Positions 6,341-15,131 of a DNA stretch of 26,441 bases are shown here, in pieces. The stretch is from Candidatus Accumulibacter iunctus (lineage in GTDB: Bacteria > Pseudomonadota > Gammaproteobacteria > Burkholderiales > Rhodocyclaceae). The position numbers were made by a program, and so were the translations under genes. Below the pieces are notes generated by a model, which had not been told where the DNA came from, searched no databases, and was given only the letters and a program-made list of their open reading frames with translations. Every line of letters starts with the position of its first letter. Positions within the stretch are counted from its first letter, which is position 1. The stretch covers positions 1-26,441 of the forward strand of contig DDUX01000104.1 of NCBI GenBank assembly GCA_002345025.1, given 5' to 3'.

Positions 6341-8868
6341 TCGTCTTCCTTTCGGGCCAGGACTTCGCGACCGCCACGCGCATCCATTGCGGAAACCAGA
6401 CCCGCCTTCTCCATCGCCTCGATCAGGCGCGCGGAACGGTTGTAGCCGATGCGCAGGTGTCGCTGCACGAGCGAGATCGAGGCGCGCCGGTTCTTCAGCA
6501 CCACCTCGACGGCCTGGTCGTAGACGGGATCGGCCTCGCCATCGGTGTCCAGGCCACCGTTCTCGCCGCCGACCTCCGCGTCGTCGTCGCTGCCGGCGCC
6601 AATGAGGACGGCCTCGACGTAATCCGGCGCACCGGTCTTCTTCAGGTGGTCGACCACCCGGTGCACCTCGTCGTCGGCGACGAAGGCTCCATGGACACGC
6701 GTCGGGTAGCCGGTACCAGGAGCCAGATAGAGCATGTCACCCTGGCCGAGCAGGGTCTCGGCACCCATCTGGTCGAGGATCGTTCGTGAGTCGATCTTCG
6801 ACGACACCTGGAACGAGATGCGGGTCGGGATGTTGGCCTTGATCAGGCCGGTGATGACATCGACCGATGGCCGCTGCGTCGCGAGGATCAGGTGAATCCC
6901 CGAGGCGCGGGCCTTCTGGGCGAGGCGGGCGATGAGCTGTTCGACGGTCTTGCCGGCGACCATCATCAGGTCCGCCAGTTCGTCGATGACGACGACGATG
7001 TAGGGCAGGGTGCTCAGTGGCTCGGGCGAGTCCGGCGTCAGCGACACCGGATTGGCGATCTTTTCACCATTCCTTGCGGCATCGCGGATGCGCTGGTTGA
7101 GACCGGCGATGTTGCGCACCCCCATCGCCGACATCAGCTTGTAGCGCTTGTCCATCTCGCCGACGCACCAGTTGAGCGCGTTGGCAGCCTGCTTCATGTC
7201 AACCACGACTGGCGCCAGCAGGTGCGGGATGCCCTCGTAGATCGACAGTTCGAGCATCTTCGGGTCGACCAGAATCAGCCGTACCTGGTCGGGCTCCGAC
7301 TTGTAGAGCAGCGACAGGATCATCGCGTTGATGCCCACCGACTTGCCCGAGCCGGTCGTTCCGGCGACCAGCAGGTGCGGCATTTTCGCCAGATCGACGA
7401 CCAGCGGCTGGCCGCCGATGTCCTTGCCGAGCGTCATCGTCAGCGGCGAGTTCATGTCGCTGTATTCCTTGCTGGAGATGATCTCCAGCAGGCGGACCGT
7501 CTGCCGCTTCGGGTTCGGGAGTTCGAGCGCCATCGACGACTTGCCGGGTACCGTCTCGACCACGCGCACCGAGACCAAGGACAGCGAGCGCGCCAGGTCC
7601 TTGGCCAGATTGAGGATCTGGGCGCCCTTGACGCCCACCGCCGGTTCGATTTCGTAGCGCGTGACGACCGGCCCAGGGTAGGCAGCAGTCACCGCGACCT
7701 GGACGCCGAAGTCGGCAAGCTTGCGCTCGATCAGTCGCGAGGTGTATTCGACGGTCTCCGGGCTGACGCGGCCACTCTGTGGCGGCGCCGGCTCGAGCAG
7801 GTGCAGCGGTGGCAGCATGCCGCCCTCGACGGCTTCCGGGAACAGGGGCGGCTGCCGTTCGCGGTCGATCCGCTTCTCGACCTTCGGTGGCAGCGCGCGT
7901 GGGGCGGGTGCTGCCGGTTCGCGGTGGGCAACGGGCCCGACCGGCTCGTCGCTCGGCAAGGCTTCGATCACCGCGTCGCCGAGGAAGGGCTCGCCTGTCG
8001 TCCTGTCGCCGACGGGATCGCCGGCGGCCTTGCCGAGGACCGGTTCGACTGCCGCGTCGCGGTCGCTGCCCCTGGCCGGCCGCGACGCCGCGCGAGTGGC
8101 GCCCGCTGCCGGCGTCTCCGGCGGTGCTGGCTCATGGCTGTCGCCACGCTTCTTCTCGAGTTCGACGACGGCTTCGCGCTCGCGCGCCACCTCGCGACCG
8201 ATGCGGCGATCCTGCCAGCGCCCGTAGAGGCCATACACCGCCATCACCAGCCGCTCGAACAGGGTGCCGACGCGTTCGGCGGCGGTGATCCACGACATGC
8301 CGGAAAAGATGCTCCAGCCGAGCAGGAGCATGGCGAAGAGCGCCAGGGTGGCACCCGTGTAGCCGAGATAGCGAATGGCGAAAGTGCCGAGTTCGATGCC
8401 GATGACGCCACCGGGACCGGCCGGCAGGCTTGCCTTGATGGTATAGAAGCGCAGGGTCTCGAGTGCGCTGCTGGCAACGATCAGGACGACGAAACCGGCC
8501 AGCGAGATGAGTAACGGCCGCCGGTCGCCGGCATGCTGGCCCTCCAGTCGGCGGTAGCCCCAGCCGACGGTGATCAGCAGGAGGAGGATCCACCACCATG
8601 CCGACAGGCCGAAGATGTACAGCAGGACGTCAGCCAGCCAGGCGCCGCTGCGACCGGCCGGGTTGTGCAGCATGCCGGCGTGGACGGCGTGCGACCAGCC
8701 GGGATCGCTGCGGTCGTAACCCCACAGTGAGAGGGCGATGAAGCTGGCGACAACGATCAGGACGAGCCAGCGGGATTCACGCAGCAGTACGGCGATCTTC
8801 TCCGGCAGCGGGCTCGCTGTTCGGGACGGGTAGGGAATCCTGCTGCCGAGTTTGCTCAACAATGCCAT
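6337..8868 (-). CDS. ftsK: DNA translocase FtsK
   Basis: FtsK is the septal DNA pump that clears chromosome termini and activates XerCD recombination at dif. The 843-residue product has about four transmembrane helices in the first 195 residues, a Pro/Ala/Glu-rich linker (about 215-365) and the RecA-like motor. Walker A is GTTGSGKS (503-510) and Walker B is VVVIDELADL (625-634). The C-terminal winged-helix gamma domain (about 780-840; motif RRASISLVQRHLRIGYNRS) recognises polar sequences. The linker is much shorter than in E. coli FtsK (1329 residues), as is usual outside enterics. It is probably the first gene of an ftsK-lolA operon and starts 23 bases after the Crp/Fnr-type gene stop. Confidence 0.97.
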   Translation of the reverse strand: MALLSKLGSRIPYPSRTASPLPEKIAVLLRESRWLVLIVVASFIALSLWGYDRSDPGWSHAVHAGMLHNPAGRSGAWLADVLLYIFGLSAWWWILLLLITVGWGYRRLEGQHAGDRRPLLISLAGFVVLIVASSALETLRFYTIKASLPAGPGGVIGIELGTFAIRYLGYTGATLALFAMLLLGWSIFSGMSWITAAERVGTLFERLVMAVYGLYGRWQDRRIGREVAREREAVVELEKKRGDSHEPAPPETPAAGATRAASRPARGSDRDAAVEPVLGKAAGDPVGDRTTGEPFLGDAVIEALPSDEPVGPVAHREPAAPAPRALPPKVEKRIDRERQPPLFPEAVEGGMLPPLHLLEPAPPQSGRVSPETVEYTSRLIERKLADFGVQVAVTAAYPGPVVTRYEIEPAVGVKGAQILNLAKDLARSLSLVSVRVVETVPGKSSMALELPNPKRQTVRLLEIISSKEYSDMNSPLTMTLGKDIGGQPLVVDLAKMPHLLVAGTTGSGKSVGINAMILSLLYKSEPDQVRLILVDPKMLELSIYEGIPHLLAPVVVDMKQAANALNWCVGEMDKRYKLMSAMGVRNIAGLNQRIRDAARNGEKIANPVSLTPDSPEPLSTLPYIVVVIDELADLMMVAGKTVEQLIARLAQKARASGIHLILATQRPSVDVITGLIKANIPTRISFQVSSKIDSRTILDQMGAETLLGQGDMLYLAPGTGYPTRVHGAFVADDEVHRVVDHLKKTGAPDYVEAVLIGAGSDDDAEVGGENGGLDTDGEADPVYDQAVEVVLKNRRASISLVQRHLRIGYNRSARLIEAMEKAGLVSAMDARGGREVLARKEDE

Positions 8869-8891
8869 CGCTGGGTTCTGCAGAAGGTGGG

Positions 8892-9599
8892 TCAGGAGCG
8901 CTGGGCGCTGATCGATGAGGGCGATCGCTTCTCGAGGATGACGGTGCGACCTTCCTCGACGCGAAAGTAGCCACGGTTCTCGAGATCCTTCATGACGCGG
9001 CTGACCATCTCGCGCGAGGCACCGATCATCTTGGCGATGTCCTGCTTCGTCACCCGTCGCCGGATGACGCGCTGCCCGCGCTCTTCCTCGGAGAAATCCA
9101 GCAGCAGTTTGGCGACCCGGCCATAGACGTCGAGCAGGGCCAGGCTCTCGATGTTGCGGTCGGCTTCGCGCAGTCGCTGCACGAGGCTCTTCATGATGTT
9201 CAGGCAGAGGTCGAAGTTCTCGGCCAGGCAGCGCTTGAAGTCGCCCTTGGTGATCACCAGCAGCTCGCAGGTCTCGGTGGCGACGACGTCTGCGGAACGT
9301 GGGCTGCCATCGATCAATCCCATTTCGCCGAAGAACTCCCCGGGGCCGAGCAGGGTCAGAATCACTTCGCGTCCCTCTTCGTCACTGTTGAGAACCTTGG
9401 CGCCGCCGCTGATCAGGACGTAGAGCGAATCGGTGCTGTCGCCGGCGCGAACGATTGTCGTCTGGCGTGCGACCCGACGATGAAAGGCAACCTTGGCAAT
9501 CTGTTCGAGCTGCGAATCGGGGACACCGGCAAAAATCGGGATGCTGTGCAGCAGGGTGAGACTGGGGCCTCTTCTGGGCTGCTCGGCCTGAGTGTTCAT
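8892..9599 (-). CDS. Crp/Fnr-family transcriptional regulator
   Basis: A 235-residue cyclic-nucleotide-binding type regulator. The N-terminal jelly roll (about 20-130) holds a phosphate-binding cassette, GEMGLIDGSPRSA (91-103), with Glu92, Arg101 and Ser102 in the places used by E. coli CRP to bind cAMP ribose-phosphate. A dimerisation helix (about 130-165) leads to an HTH_CRP domain whose recognition helix SREMVSRVM (195-203) has the Arg, Glu and Arg positions of CRP and lacks FNR-type Fe-S cysteines. The Thr/Ser pair of the CRP dimer helix is not obvious, so the ligand (cAMP, cGMP or c-di-GMP) is uncertain. ATG at 9599 is preferred over an upstream TTG because GGAAG precedes it at good spacing. 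Divergent from trxB. Confidence 0.92.
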   Translation of the reverse strand: MNTQAEQPRRGPSLTLLHSIPIFAGVPDSQLEQIAKVAFHRRVARQTTIVRAGDSTDSLYVLISGGAKVLNSDEEGREVILTLLGPGEFFGEMGLIDGSPRSADVVATETCELLVITKGDFKRCLAENFDLCLNIMKSLVQRLREADRNIESLALLDVYGRVAKLLLDFSEEERGQRVIRRRVTKQDIAKMIGASREMVSRVMKDLENRGYFRVEEGRTVILEKRSPSSISAQRS

Positions 9600-9622
9600 G
9601 GGCGATTCTTCCGTCAAGTGAA

Positions 9623-9636
9623 ATGATTTCTATCAA
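9623..9636. promoter_or_regulatory. FNR/CRP-like operator candidate
   Basis: ATGATTTCTATCAA differs at one position from the FNR consensus TTGAT-N4-ATCAA and contains the TGA-N6-TCA core shared with CRP sites. It lies in the 5' leader of the Crp/Fnr-type gene, between its -10-like element and start codon, a place suited to autorepression. Confidence 0.45.
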
Positions 9637-9650
9637 GAGCTTGCACGCCG

Positions 9651-9656
9651 ATTATA
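9651..9656 (-). promoter_or_regulatory. Candidate -10 element for the Crp/Fnr-type gene
   Basis: A perfect TATAAT on the minus strand, about 52 bases upstream of the ATG at 9599. The -35 region (GATCGA at 17 bases) matches poorly, so the promoter may be weak or activator-dependent. Confidence 0.4.
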
Positions 9657-9724
9657 AGGCACTTTGCAGGTTTTCGATCGGCAGCGGTGGTCGCGGTCGG
9701 CGGCGGCAGGCCGGCGATGACGGT

Positions 9725-9730
9725 TATAAT
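9725..9730 (+). promoter_or_regulatory. Candidate -10 element for trxB
   Basis: A perfect TATAAT lies about 33 bases before the trxB start, followed by a T-run. There is no recognisable -35 hexamer. AGGAG follows just before the start codon. Confidence 0.45.
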
Positions 9731-9762
9731 TTTTTTCCAACCCATCAGGAGAGTGACTGACC

Positions 9763-10728
9763 ATGAGCCAAGCAACCCGCCACTGCCGCCTGCTGATCCT
9801 CGGATCCGGCCCTGCCGGCTACACCGCTGCCGTCTACGCGGCACGTGCCAACCTGAAGCCGGTCCTGATCACCGGCATGGCGCAGGGGGGGCAGTTGATG
9901 ACCACCACCGATGTCGACAACTGGCCGGCGGATGCGCAGGGGGTCCAGGGACCCGAACTGATGCAGCGCTTCGAAGAGCACGCGCGCCGCTTCGAGACCG
10001 AGATCATCTTCGACCATATCCACACGGCGCGCGTCAGCGAGCGCCCCTTCATGTTGGTCGGCGACATGGCCACCTACACCTGCGATGCGCTGATCATCGC
10101 CACTGGCGCGTCGGCGCAGTACCTCGGTCTGCCCTCCGAGGAGGCTTTCGCCGGGCGCGGTGTCTCGGCCTGCGCCACCTGCGACGGCTTCTTCTACCGC
10201 GAACAGCCGGTGGCAGTCATCGGCGGCGGCAACACCGCGGTCGAGGAAGCGCTGTACCTGGCCAACATTGCCAGCCACGTGACGCTGGTGCACCGGCGCG
10301 ACAAGCTGCGCAGCGAGAAGATCCTGCAGGACAAGCTGTTCGCCCGGGAAAAAGCCGGCAAGGTGACGATTCGCTGGAACTGCACCCTCGAAGAAGTGCT
10401 CGGCGACCAGTCCGGGGTGACCGGAATCCGCATCCGCAGCAAGCTGACGAACGCGAGCGAAGACCTCTCGCTGATGGGGGTTTTCATCGCCATCGGTCAC
10501 AAGCCCAACACCGACCTCTTTGTCGGTCAACTGGCGATGGAAGGGGGCTATCTGCTGACCCAGGGCGGCCACCAGGGCAACGCGACGGCGACTTCGATCG
10601 CCGGCATCTTTGCTGCGGGTGACGTGCAGGATCACGTCTACCGCCAAGCCTGCACCTCGGCCGGCAGCGGTTGCATGGCAGCGCTCGATGCCGAGCGCTA
10701 TCTCGACAGCCTCGGGCTGGCGGGCTGA
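9763..10728 (+). CDS. trxB: Thioredoxin reductase TrxB
   Basis: A cytoplasmic flavoenzyme that passes electrons from NADPH to thioredoxin. The 321-residue product has the FAD-binding GSGPAG (14-19), the redox-active Cys137-Ala-Thr-Cys140, the NADPH-binding GGGNTA (154-159) and the C-terminal FAD motif GIFAAGDV followed by RQACTSAGSGCMAA. Length and order are those of low-molecular-weight bacterial TrxB. The ATG is preceded by AGGAG. An Smr-domain gene follows after 68 bases on the same strand, so the two may share a transcript. Confidence 0.97.
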   Translation: MSQATRHCRLLILGSGPAGYTAAVYAARANLKPVLITGMAQGGQLMTTTDVDNWPADAQGVQGPELMQRFEEHARRFETEIIFDHIHTARVSERPFMLVGDMATYTCDALIIATGASAQYLGLPSEEAFAGRGVSACATCDGFFYREQPVAVIGGGNTAVEEALYLANIASHVTLVHRRDKLRSEKILQDKLFAREKAGKVTIRWNCTLEEVLGDQSGVTGIRIRSKLTNASEDLSLMGVFIAIGHKPNTDLFVGQLAMEGGYLLTQGGHQGNATATSIAGIFAAGDVQDHVYRQACTSAGSGCMAALDAERYLDSLGLAG

Positions 10729-10796
10729 GCATTCGCCAGCGCCGATGCCGGGTGGCGTGCGCACGTTCGCCAGAGGCATCAGCAGCGAGGCAGGCG

Positions 10797-11366
10797 ATGA
10801 GTCAGCGCAGCCACTACAGCCCCGAGGACCTGGCGGCGTTCCTCGCCGCTGTGGACGGGGCGCGGCCGTTGCGCAAGCTTGATCGCGTCAGCCTCGATCG
10901 GCCAAAGCCGAGTCCGCAGCCGCGGCAGCGCGAGATCGACGAAGCGGCGGTGCTCGGCGAACTGCTGCATGGCTCGCTGGCGATCGATGACTGGCTCGAT
11001 CTCGGTGGCGCCGACTCCTTCCTGCGTTGCGGCGTGCCGCGCAGCGTGCTGCGCGACCTGCGTCGGGGCCGCTGGAGCATTCAGGACCACATCGACCTGC
11101 ACGGGCTGAACCGGCAGCAGGCGCATGCAGAGGTCGCGCAGTTCGTCGCCGATGCGCAGCTCTCCGGCAAGCGCTGCCTGCGCATCGTGCACGGCCGCGG
11201 TCACGGATCGCCGGGGCGCGAAGCAATCCTGCGGCAGCTGGTGAAGGCGTGGCTGGGTCGCCACCGCGAGGTGCTGGCCTTCTGTCACGCGCCGCCGAGC
11301 GATGGCGGCGACGGCGCCCTGTGGGTGTTGCTGAAATCGCGCAGCCAGCCGCGCCGTGTGCCCTGA
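10797..11366 (+). CDS. Smr-domain protein
   Basis: A 189-residue protein with a C-terminal Smr domain (about 97-181): the DLHG motif at 100-103 and the HGRGHGSPG loop at 132-140. Small Smr proteins of this layout (E. coli SmrB/YfcN type) are endonucleases; SmrB cleaves mRNA at collided ribosomes. The N-terminal part (1-90) is charged and contains a segment conserved in such proteins (GGADSFLRCGVP). The frame is open upstream to 10671, but the ATG at 10797 begins the conserved part and has a purine-rich GAGGCAGG before it. Its nuclease role here is inferred from the family. Convergent with glnB. Confidence 0.88.
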   Translation: MSQRSHYSPEDLAAFLAAVDGARPLRKLDRVSLDRPKPSPQPRQREIDEAAVLGELLHGSLAIDDWLDLGGADSFLRCGVPRSVLRDLRRGRWSIQDHIDLHGLNRQQAHAEVAQFVADAQLSGKRCLRIVHGRGHGSPGREAILRQLVKAWLGRHREVLAFCHAPPSDGGDGALWVLLKSRSQPRRVP

Positions 11367-11498
11367 AGGCGACGGCAGCGAGGGGTCGGTGACGTCTGCC
11401 ACCAGGGTGCCGGCCACGCCGCTGCGCTGCGGCAACTCAGGGTTGGCGGTGGCCGGGACGGTGCCCCGGGCAGCGCGCCGGTCGCTCGTTGCCGCCGG

Positions 11499-11837
11499 TC
11501 AGATCGCCGACTCGTCGAGTTCGCCGGTACGGATGCGCACGACCTGTTCGATGCTGCTGACGAAAATCTTGCCGTCGCCGATCTTGCCGGTGCGCGCGGC
11601 CTTGACGATGGCGTCGATGGCGCCGTCGGCGGCGGCATCCGTGACGACGATCTCGATCTTCACCTTCGGCAGGAAATCAACCACATACTCCGCTCCGCGA
11701 TAGAGCTCGGTGTGGCCCTTCTGGCGCCCGAAGCCCTTGACCTCGGTGACGGTCAGGCCGGTAACGCCGATTTCGGAGAGCGCCTCGCGCACCTCGTCGA
11801 GCTTGAACGGCTTGATGATCGCTTCTATTTTCTTCAT
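11499..11837 (-). CDS. glnB: Nitrogen regulatory protein P-II
   Basis: A 112-residue PII signal protein, a trimer that senses 2-oxoglutarate, ATP/ADP and, through uridylylation, glutamine. The T-loop carries Tyr51 in RGAEYVVDF, the uridylylation site. The B-loop TGKIGDGKIF and C-loop VRIRTGE are intact. It follows nadE by 61 bases on the same strand with an AGGAG ribosome site, an arrangement found in several betaproteobacteria, where the nadE-linked copy is usually called glnB. Without an amtB neighbour, GlnB is more likely than GlnK, though sequence alone does not fully separate them. Confidence 0.95.
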   Translation of the reverse strand: MKKIEAIIKPFKLDEVREALSEIGVTGLTVTEVKGFGRQKGHTELYRGAEYVVDFLPKVKIEIVVTDAAADGAIDAIVKAARTGKIGDGKIFVSSIEQVVRIRTGELDESAI

Positions 11838-11898
11838 GGTCTCGGCTCCTGGAAAGATCGTAAGGAAATCGTATCAGAAATCGCGCATCCGTAACTGA

Positions 11899-13509
11899 TC
11901 AGTAGGGGTCGCGGTAGCGATTGGTGATCGGATAACGCCAGTCCTTGCCAAAACCGCGTTGCGTGACACGGATTCCGACCGGTGCCTGGCGGCGCTTGTA
12001 CTCGCTGATCTTCAGCAGATGAACGACACGTCGCACGTCGGCCGCAGCAAAGCCCAGGGCAATGATCTGGCGCGGACTGAGATCCCTCTCCATGTAGGCT
12101 TCAACGATCGCGTCGAGGACTTCGTAGGGCGGCAGGCTGTCCTGGTCGGTCTGGTCGGGCTTCAGTTCGGCCGATGGCGGGCGGCTGATGATTCGTTCGG
12201 GAATGGCATGCGAACAGGTGTTGCGCCAGCGCGAGATGCGGTAGACCAGCGTCTTGAAGATGTCCTTGATGACCGCGAATCCGCCGGCCATGTCGCCATA
12301 GAGGGTGCAGTAGCCGACAGCCATCTCCGATTTGTTGCCGGTCGTCAGCACCAGCGAGCCGGTTTTGTTCGAGATGGCCATCAGGATCATGCCGCGGATC
12401 CGTGCCTGCAGGTTCTCTTCGGTCGTATCGGCCGGCAGGCCGGCGAACTGTGCGTCGAGCATGTCGGCGAGGGTGCGCATCGCCGGTTCGATGGCGATCT
12501 CGTCGTAACGCACGCCCAGCAGGCGCACCATCTCGCGCGATTCGCTGAGGCTCAGTTGGGCCGTGTAGGGGGAGGGCATCATCACTGCCCGGACCTTGTC
12601 CGCACCGAGCGCGTCGACGGCGACGCAGAGCGTCAGCGCCGAATCGATGCCGCCGGAAAGACCGATGATCGCCCCGGGGAAACCGTTCTTGCCGAGGTAA
12701 TCACGAACGCCGAGGACCAGTGCCTGGTAGATCTCGGCCTCCTGGCAGGGCGGTGTCGCGATGGTCGTCGGCTGCGGCTCGCCGTCGACGAAGTCGACGA
12801 TGCCCAGCGCCTCCTCGAACTGCGGCAGCTGGCAGCAGAGGATGCCGCGTGAGTCGAGGGCGAAGGAAGCGCCGTCGAAGACGAGTTCGTCCTGGCCGCC
12901 GGCGAGGTTGGCGTAGACCACAGGCAGCCCGGTGCTGCTGATCCGCTGCCGCAGAACCTGGGTGCGTCGTTCGCGCTTGCCGATGTGGTAGGGCGAGGCA
13001 TTGAGGACCAGCAGGATGTCGGCGCCGGCCCGTCGGGCGAGGTCGGCAGCGCCGGCCTCCCAGACGTCGGCACAGATATTGACGCCGCAGCGAAGTCCGC
13101 CGATCGTCAGCACGCAGGGGGCATCACCGCTATCGAAATAGCGCTCCTCGTCGAAGACCTCGTAGCTCGGCAGCCGCTGCTTGTGGTAAGTGGCGACGCG
13201 GCGGCCGCCGCTGAGGAGCGTCGCGGCGTTGTAGCGACGTCCATCGCGCTGCTCGGGGTGGCCGACCAGAACGGCGATGTCGGGCAGCTCGTCGGCCAGC
13301 AGCTTCAGTTCTGTCTCGCAGGCGCTGCAGAAGTCGTCGCGCAGCAGGAGGTCTTCGGGCGGGTAGCCGCAGAGCGCCAGTTCAGGCGTCAGCAGGAGGT
13401 CGGCGTTCTGCTCCCGTGCGCGGCGGGCGAATTCGACGATGCGCGCGCGGTTGCCGCTGAAGTCGCCGACCGTGGCGTTGATCTGGGCAATGGCGATTCT
13501 TGCTGACAT
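11899..13509 (-). CDS. nadE: Glutamine-dependent NAD+ synthetase
   Basis: Catalyses the last step of NAD biosynthesis: deamido-NAD plus ATP and glutamine-derived ammonia gives NAD. The 536-residue product fuses an N-terminal nitrilase-like glutaminase (1-about 250), with the Glu43 (PELALCGYPPEDLL), Lys110 and Cys146 (GVNICADVWE) triad, to an ATP-pyrophosphatase synthetase domain with the PP-loop SGGIDS (285-290). Later motifs include TTGNKSEMAVGY and GDMAGGFAVIKD. The glutaminase domain means it can use glutamine, unlike E. coli NadE. ATG at 13509 with GGGAG upstream is preferred to a TTG 18 bases earlier. It leads an operon with glnB. Confidence 0.97.
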   Translation of the reverse strand: MSARIAIAQINATVGDFSGNRARIVEFARRAREQNADLLLTPELALCGYPPEDLLLRDDFCSACETELKLLADELPDIAVLVGHPEQRDGRRYNAATLLSGGRRVATYHKQRLPSYEVFDEERYFDSGDAPCVLTIGGLRCGVNICADVWEAGAADLARRAGADILLVLNASPYHIGKRERRTQVLRQRISSTGLPVVYANLAGGQDELVFDGASFALDSRGILCCQLPQFEEALGIVDFVDGEPQPTTIATPPCQEAEIYQALVLGVRDYLGKNGFPGAIIGLSGGIDSALTLCVAVDALGADKVRAVMMPSPYTAQLSLSESREMVRLLGVRYDEIAIEPAMRTLADMLDAQFAGLPADTTEENLQARIRGMILMAISNKTGSLVLTTGNKSEMAVGYCTLYGDMAGGFAVIKDIFKTLVYRISRWRNTCSHAIPERIISRPPSAELKPDQTDQDSLPPYEVLDAIVEAYMERDLSPRQIIALGFAAADVRRVVHLLKISEYKRRQAPVGIRVTQRGFGKDWRYPITNRYRDPY

Positions 13510-13574
13510 CTGGCTGGCTCCCGGCAAAAGGGGCGCTCGCGCGCCCCGCCAGCGAACAGGCGGAGTGGAAGGGT

Positions 13575-14123
13575 CTAGAAGGCCGGTTTTTCCTTCGCCT
13601 CGGCATACGCCCGCACGCCCTCCATGATCTCCTTCTTGGCCTCGTCAGTGCCCAGCCAGCCGGCCACCTTGACGAACTTGCCGCGCTCGAGATCCTTGTA
13701 ATGGGCAAAGAAGTGGGCGATCTGGTCGAGGACCATCTGCGGAAAATCACGTGGCGACTCGATGTCGCGATACATCGGCGTCAGGCTGTCTACGGGAACG
13801 GCGAGCAGCTTGCCGTCGGGGCCGCCCTCGTCCTCCATCGCCAGCAGGCCGATCGGCCGGCAGCGGACGACGACCCCTGGCGGCAGGGCAAACTGCGTCA
13901 CCACCAGCACGTCGACCGGGTCACCGTCGCCCGCAATGGTGTGCGGAATGTAGCCATAGTTGCACGGGTAGTGCATGGCTGCGGACATGAAGCGGTCGAC
14001 GAAGACCGCACCGCTCTCCTTGTCCACTTCGTACTTCACCGGATCGGCATGCATCGGAATCTCGATGATGACGTTGAAATCATTGGGAAGCGACTTGCCG
14101 GAGGGCACGCGATCGAGGCCCAT
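13575..14123 (-). CDS. ppa: Inorganic pyrophosphatase (family I)
   Basis: A cytoplasmic enzyme that hydrolyses pyrophosphate to phosphate, pulling biosynthetic reactions forward. The 182-residue product aligns to E. coli PPase with an offset of one: Glu21, Lys30, Glu32, Arg44, Asp66, Asp68 and Asp71 (in GDGDPVDVL), Asp98, Asp103 and Lys105 are all present, so the metal and substrate site is complete. A perfect TATAAT lies 35 bases upstream. The ribosome site is weak (AGAGAG). It is probably transcribed alone. Confidence 0.97.
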   Translation of the reverse strand: MGLDRVPSGKSLPNDFNVIIEIPMHADPVKYEVDKESGAVFVDRFMSAAMHYPCNYGYIPHTIAGDGDPVDVLVVTQFALPPGVVVRCRPIGLLAMEDEGGPDGKLLAVPVDSLTPMYRDIESPRDFPQMVLDQIAHFFAHYKDLERGKFVKVAGWLGTDEAKKEIMEGVRAYAEAKEKPAF

Positions 14124-14157
14124 GGTGGTGATCTCTCTACTGTTGGTCGGAGCCCCG

Positions 14158-14163
14158 ATTATA
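14158..14163 (-). promoter_or_regulatory. Candidate -10 element for ppa
   Basis: A perfect TATAAT on the minus strand would give a leader of roughly 28 bases. The -35 region would fall inside the 3' end of the upstream hydrolase gene and has no good match. Confidence 0.4.
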
Positions 14164-14168
14164 CTCCG

Positions 14169-15041
14169 CTAGCCTGCACGCGCGTCGTTCAGCCTGGCGG
14201 GATGCCCGCTCCTGCCGGCTTCCGCTGCCGCCGTCGGATACGCCGCGGTCAATCGCTGCAGCCAGCCGAGGATGCGCACGGCACAGTCCTGCCAGTGGTG
14301 GTCGAGGATCATCGCGTGGCCGGCGGCGGGAATGATCTCGAGAGCGGCGCGCCAGCGGCGGGCCGCGCGGCGGACCTGGTGCGGCGGAAAGACCGCGTCC
14401 AGCTCGCCGCCGAGCACCAGCACGGGTCGCCTGCGGGGCGGCGGCGGCCAGCGCCAGCCGAGCATGGTCATTTCGGCGATCGCTCGTGCCGACTCCGGCT
14501 GCACCAGCCGCACGAGTTGCAGGAGTTCGTCGGGTTGCGTGGCCGGCGTGAAGTAGATGTCGCGCAGGAGGCGCAGTCCATCCTCGTCGAAGGCGCCGCT
14601 GGCCATCCGGGTCACTGCACTGACGAATCCCGGGCGGCGCAGGAAAAGGCTGAGGGACGACTCGAGCGTGCCGTTCGGCGGCACCGGCGAAATCAGGATC
14701 GCTGCCTCGGCGAGTGACTCCTCGAGCAGTCGTTCGGCGAGAAGGGCGCCCATCGAGTGGCCGATGAGCACCGGTTTGCTGCGCAGCCCGGCGACCACCG
14801 GCCGGAGGTCGCCTAGGTAGTCGTCGAGGCCGAGCAGGTCGAGGTCGTCATGGCCTTCGCTGCGGCCGTGCCCGGGCAGGTCGGCGGCGTGACACTCGTA
14901 GCCGTGGTTGGCGAAGTACGGCAGGAAACGGGGCTGCCAGCATCTCGAATCGACATAGCCACCATGCAGGAAGAGCAGCGGCGGCCAGCGCGAGGGCGTG
15001 GCCGCTGACTGCCGGAGGATGTGTATGCTGCGTTGCGTCAT
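14169..15041 (-). CDS. Alpha/beta hydrolase
   Basis: A 290-residue alpha/beta-hydrolase fold protein with no signal peptide. The catalytic triad is visible: nucleophile Ser96 in IGHSMGA, an acid Asp215 in GGELDAVFPP, and His242 in AAGHAMILD. The oxyanion segment FLHGGYVDSRCW (24-35) and the ADLPGHGRSEG strand-turn are typical of the esterase, lipase or haloperoxidase branch. The substrate cannot be deduced. It stands between ppa and a glutathione S-transferase gene, with no clear pathway link. Confidence 0.88.
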   Translation of the reverse strand: MTQRSIHILRQSAATPSRWPPLLFLHGGYVDSRCWQPRFLPYFANHGYECHAADLPGHGRSEGHDDLDLLGLDDYLGDLRPVVAGLRSKPVLIGHSMGALLAERLLEESLAEAAILISPVPPNGTLESSLSLFLRRPGFVSAVTRMASGAFDEDGLRLLRDIYFTPATQPDELLQLVRLVQPESARAIAEMTMLGWRWPPPPRRRPVLVLGGELDAVFPPHQVRRAARRWRAALEIIPAAGHAMILDHHWQDCAVRILGWLQRLTAAYPTAAAEAGRSGHPARLNDARAG

Positions 15042-15131
15042 CTGTACGCTCCGGAGATCGGGAGGAGCCGCAATGTGGCCGGGTTCGCCCGGCCGGCACG
15101 AAGGGTGGTGGGCGGCCGCTCTTCAGGATTC

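Noticed and set aside
7004..7012. GGGCAGGG, the E. coli KOPS sequence, inside ftsK
   Set aside because: A single 8-mer in GC-rich coding DNA is expected by chance, and the polar sequence used by this organism is unknown.
6892..8514. 540-codon open frame on the plus strand
   Set aside because: It is antisense to ftsK, which is clearly conserved in full. Long antisense frames are expected in GC-rich coding DNA, and the translation shows no family motif.
9600..9617. TTG start for the Crp/Fnr-type gene
   Set aside because: No ribosome site lies before it, whereas the ATG at 9599 has GGAAG at suitable spacing.
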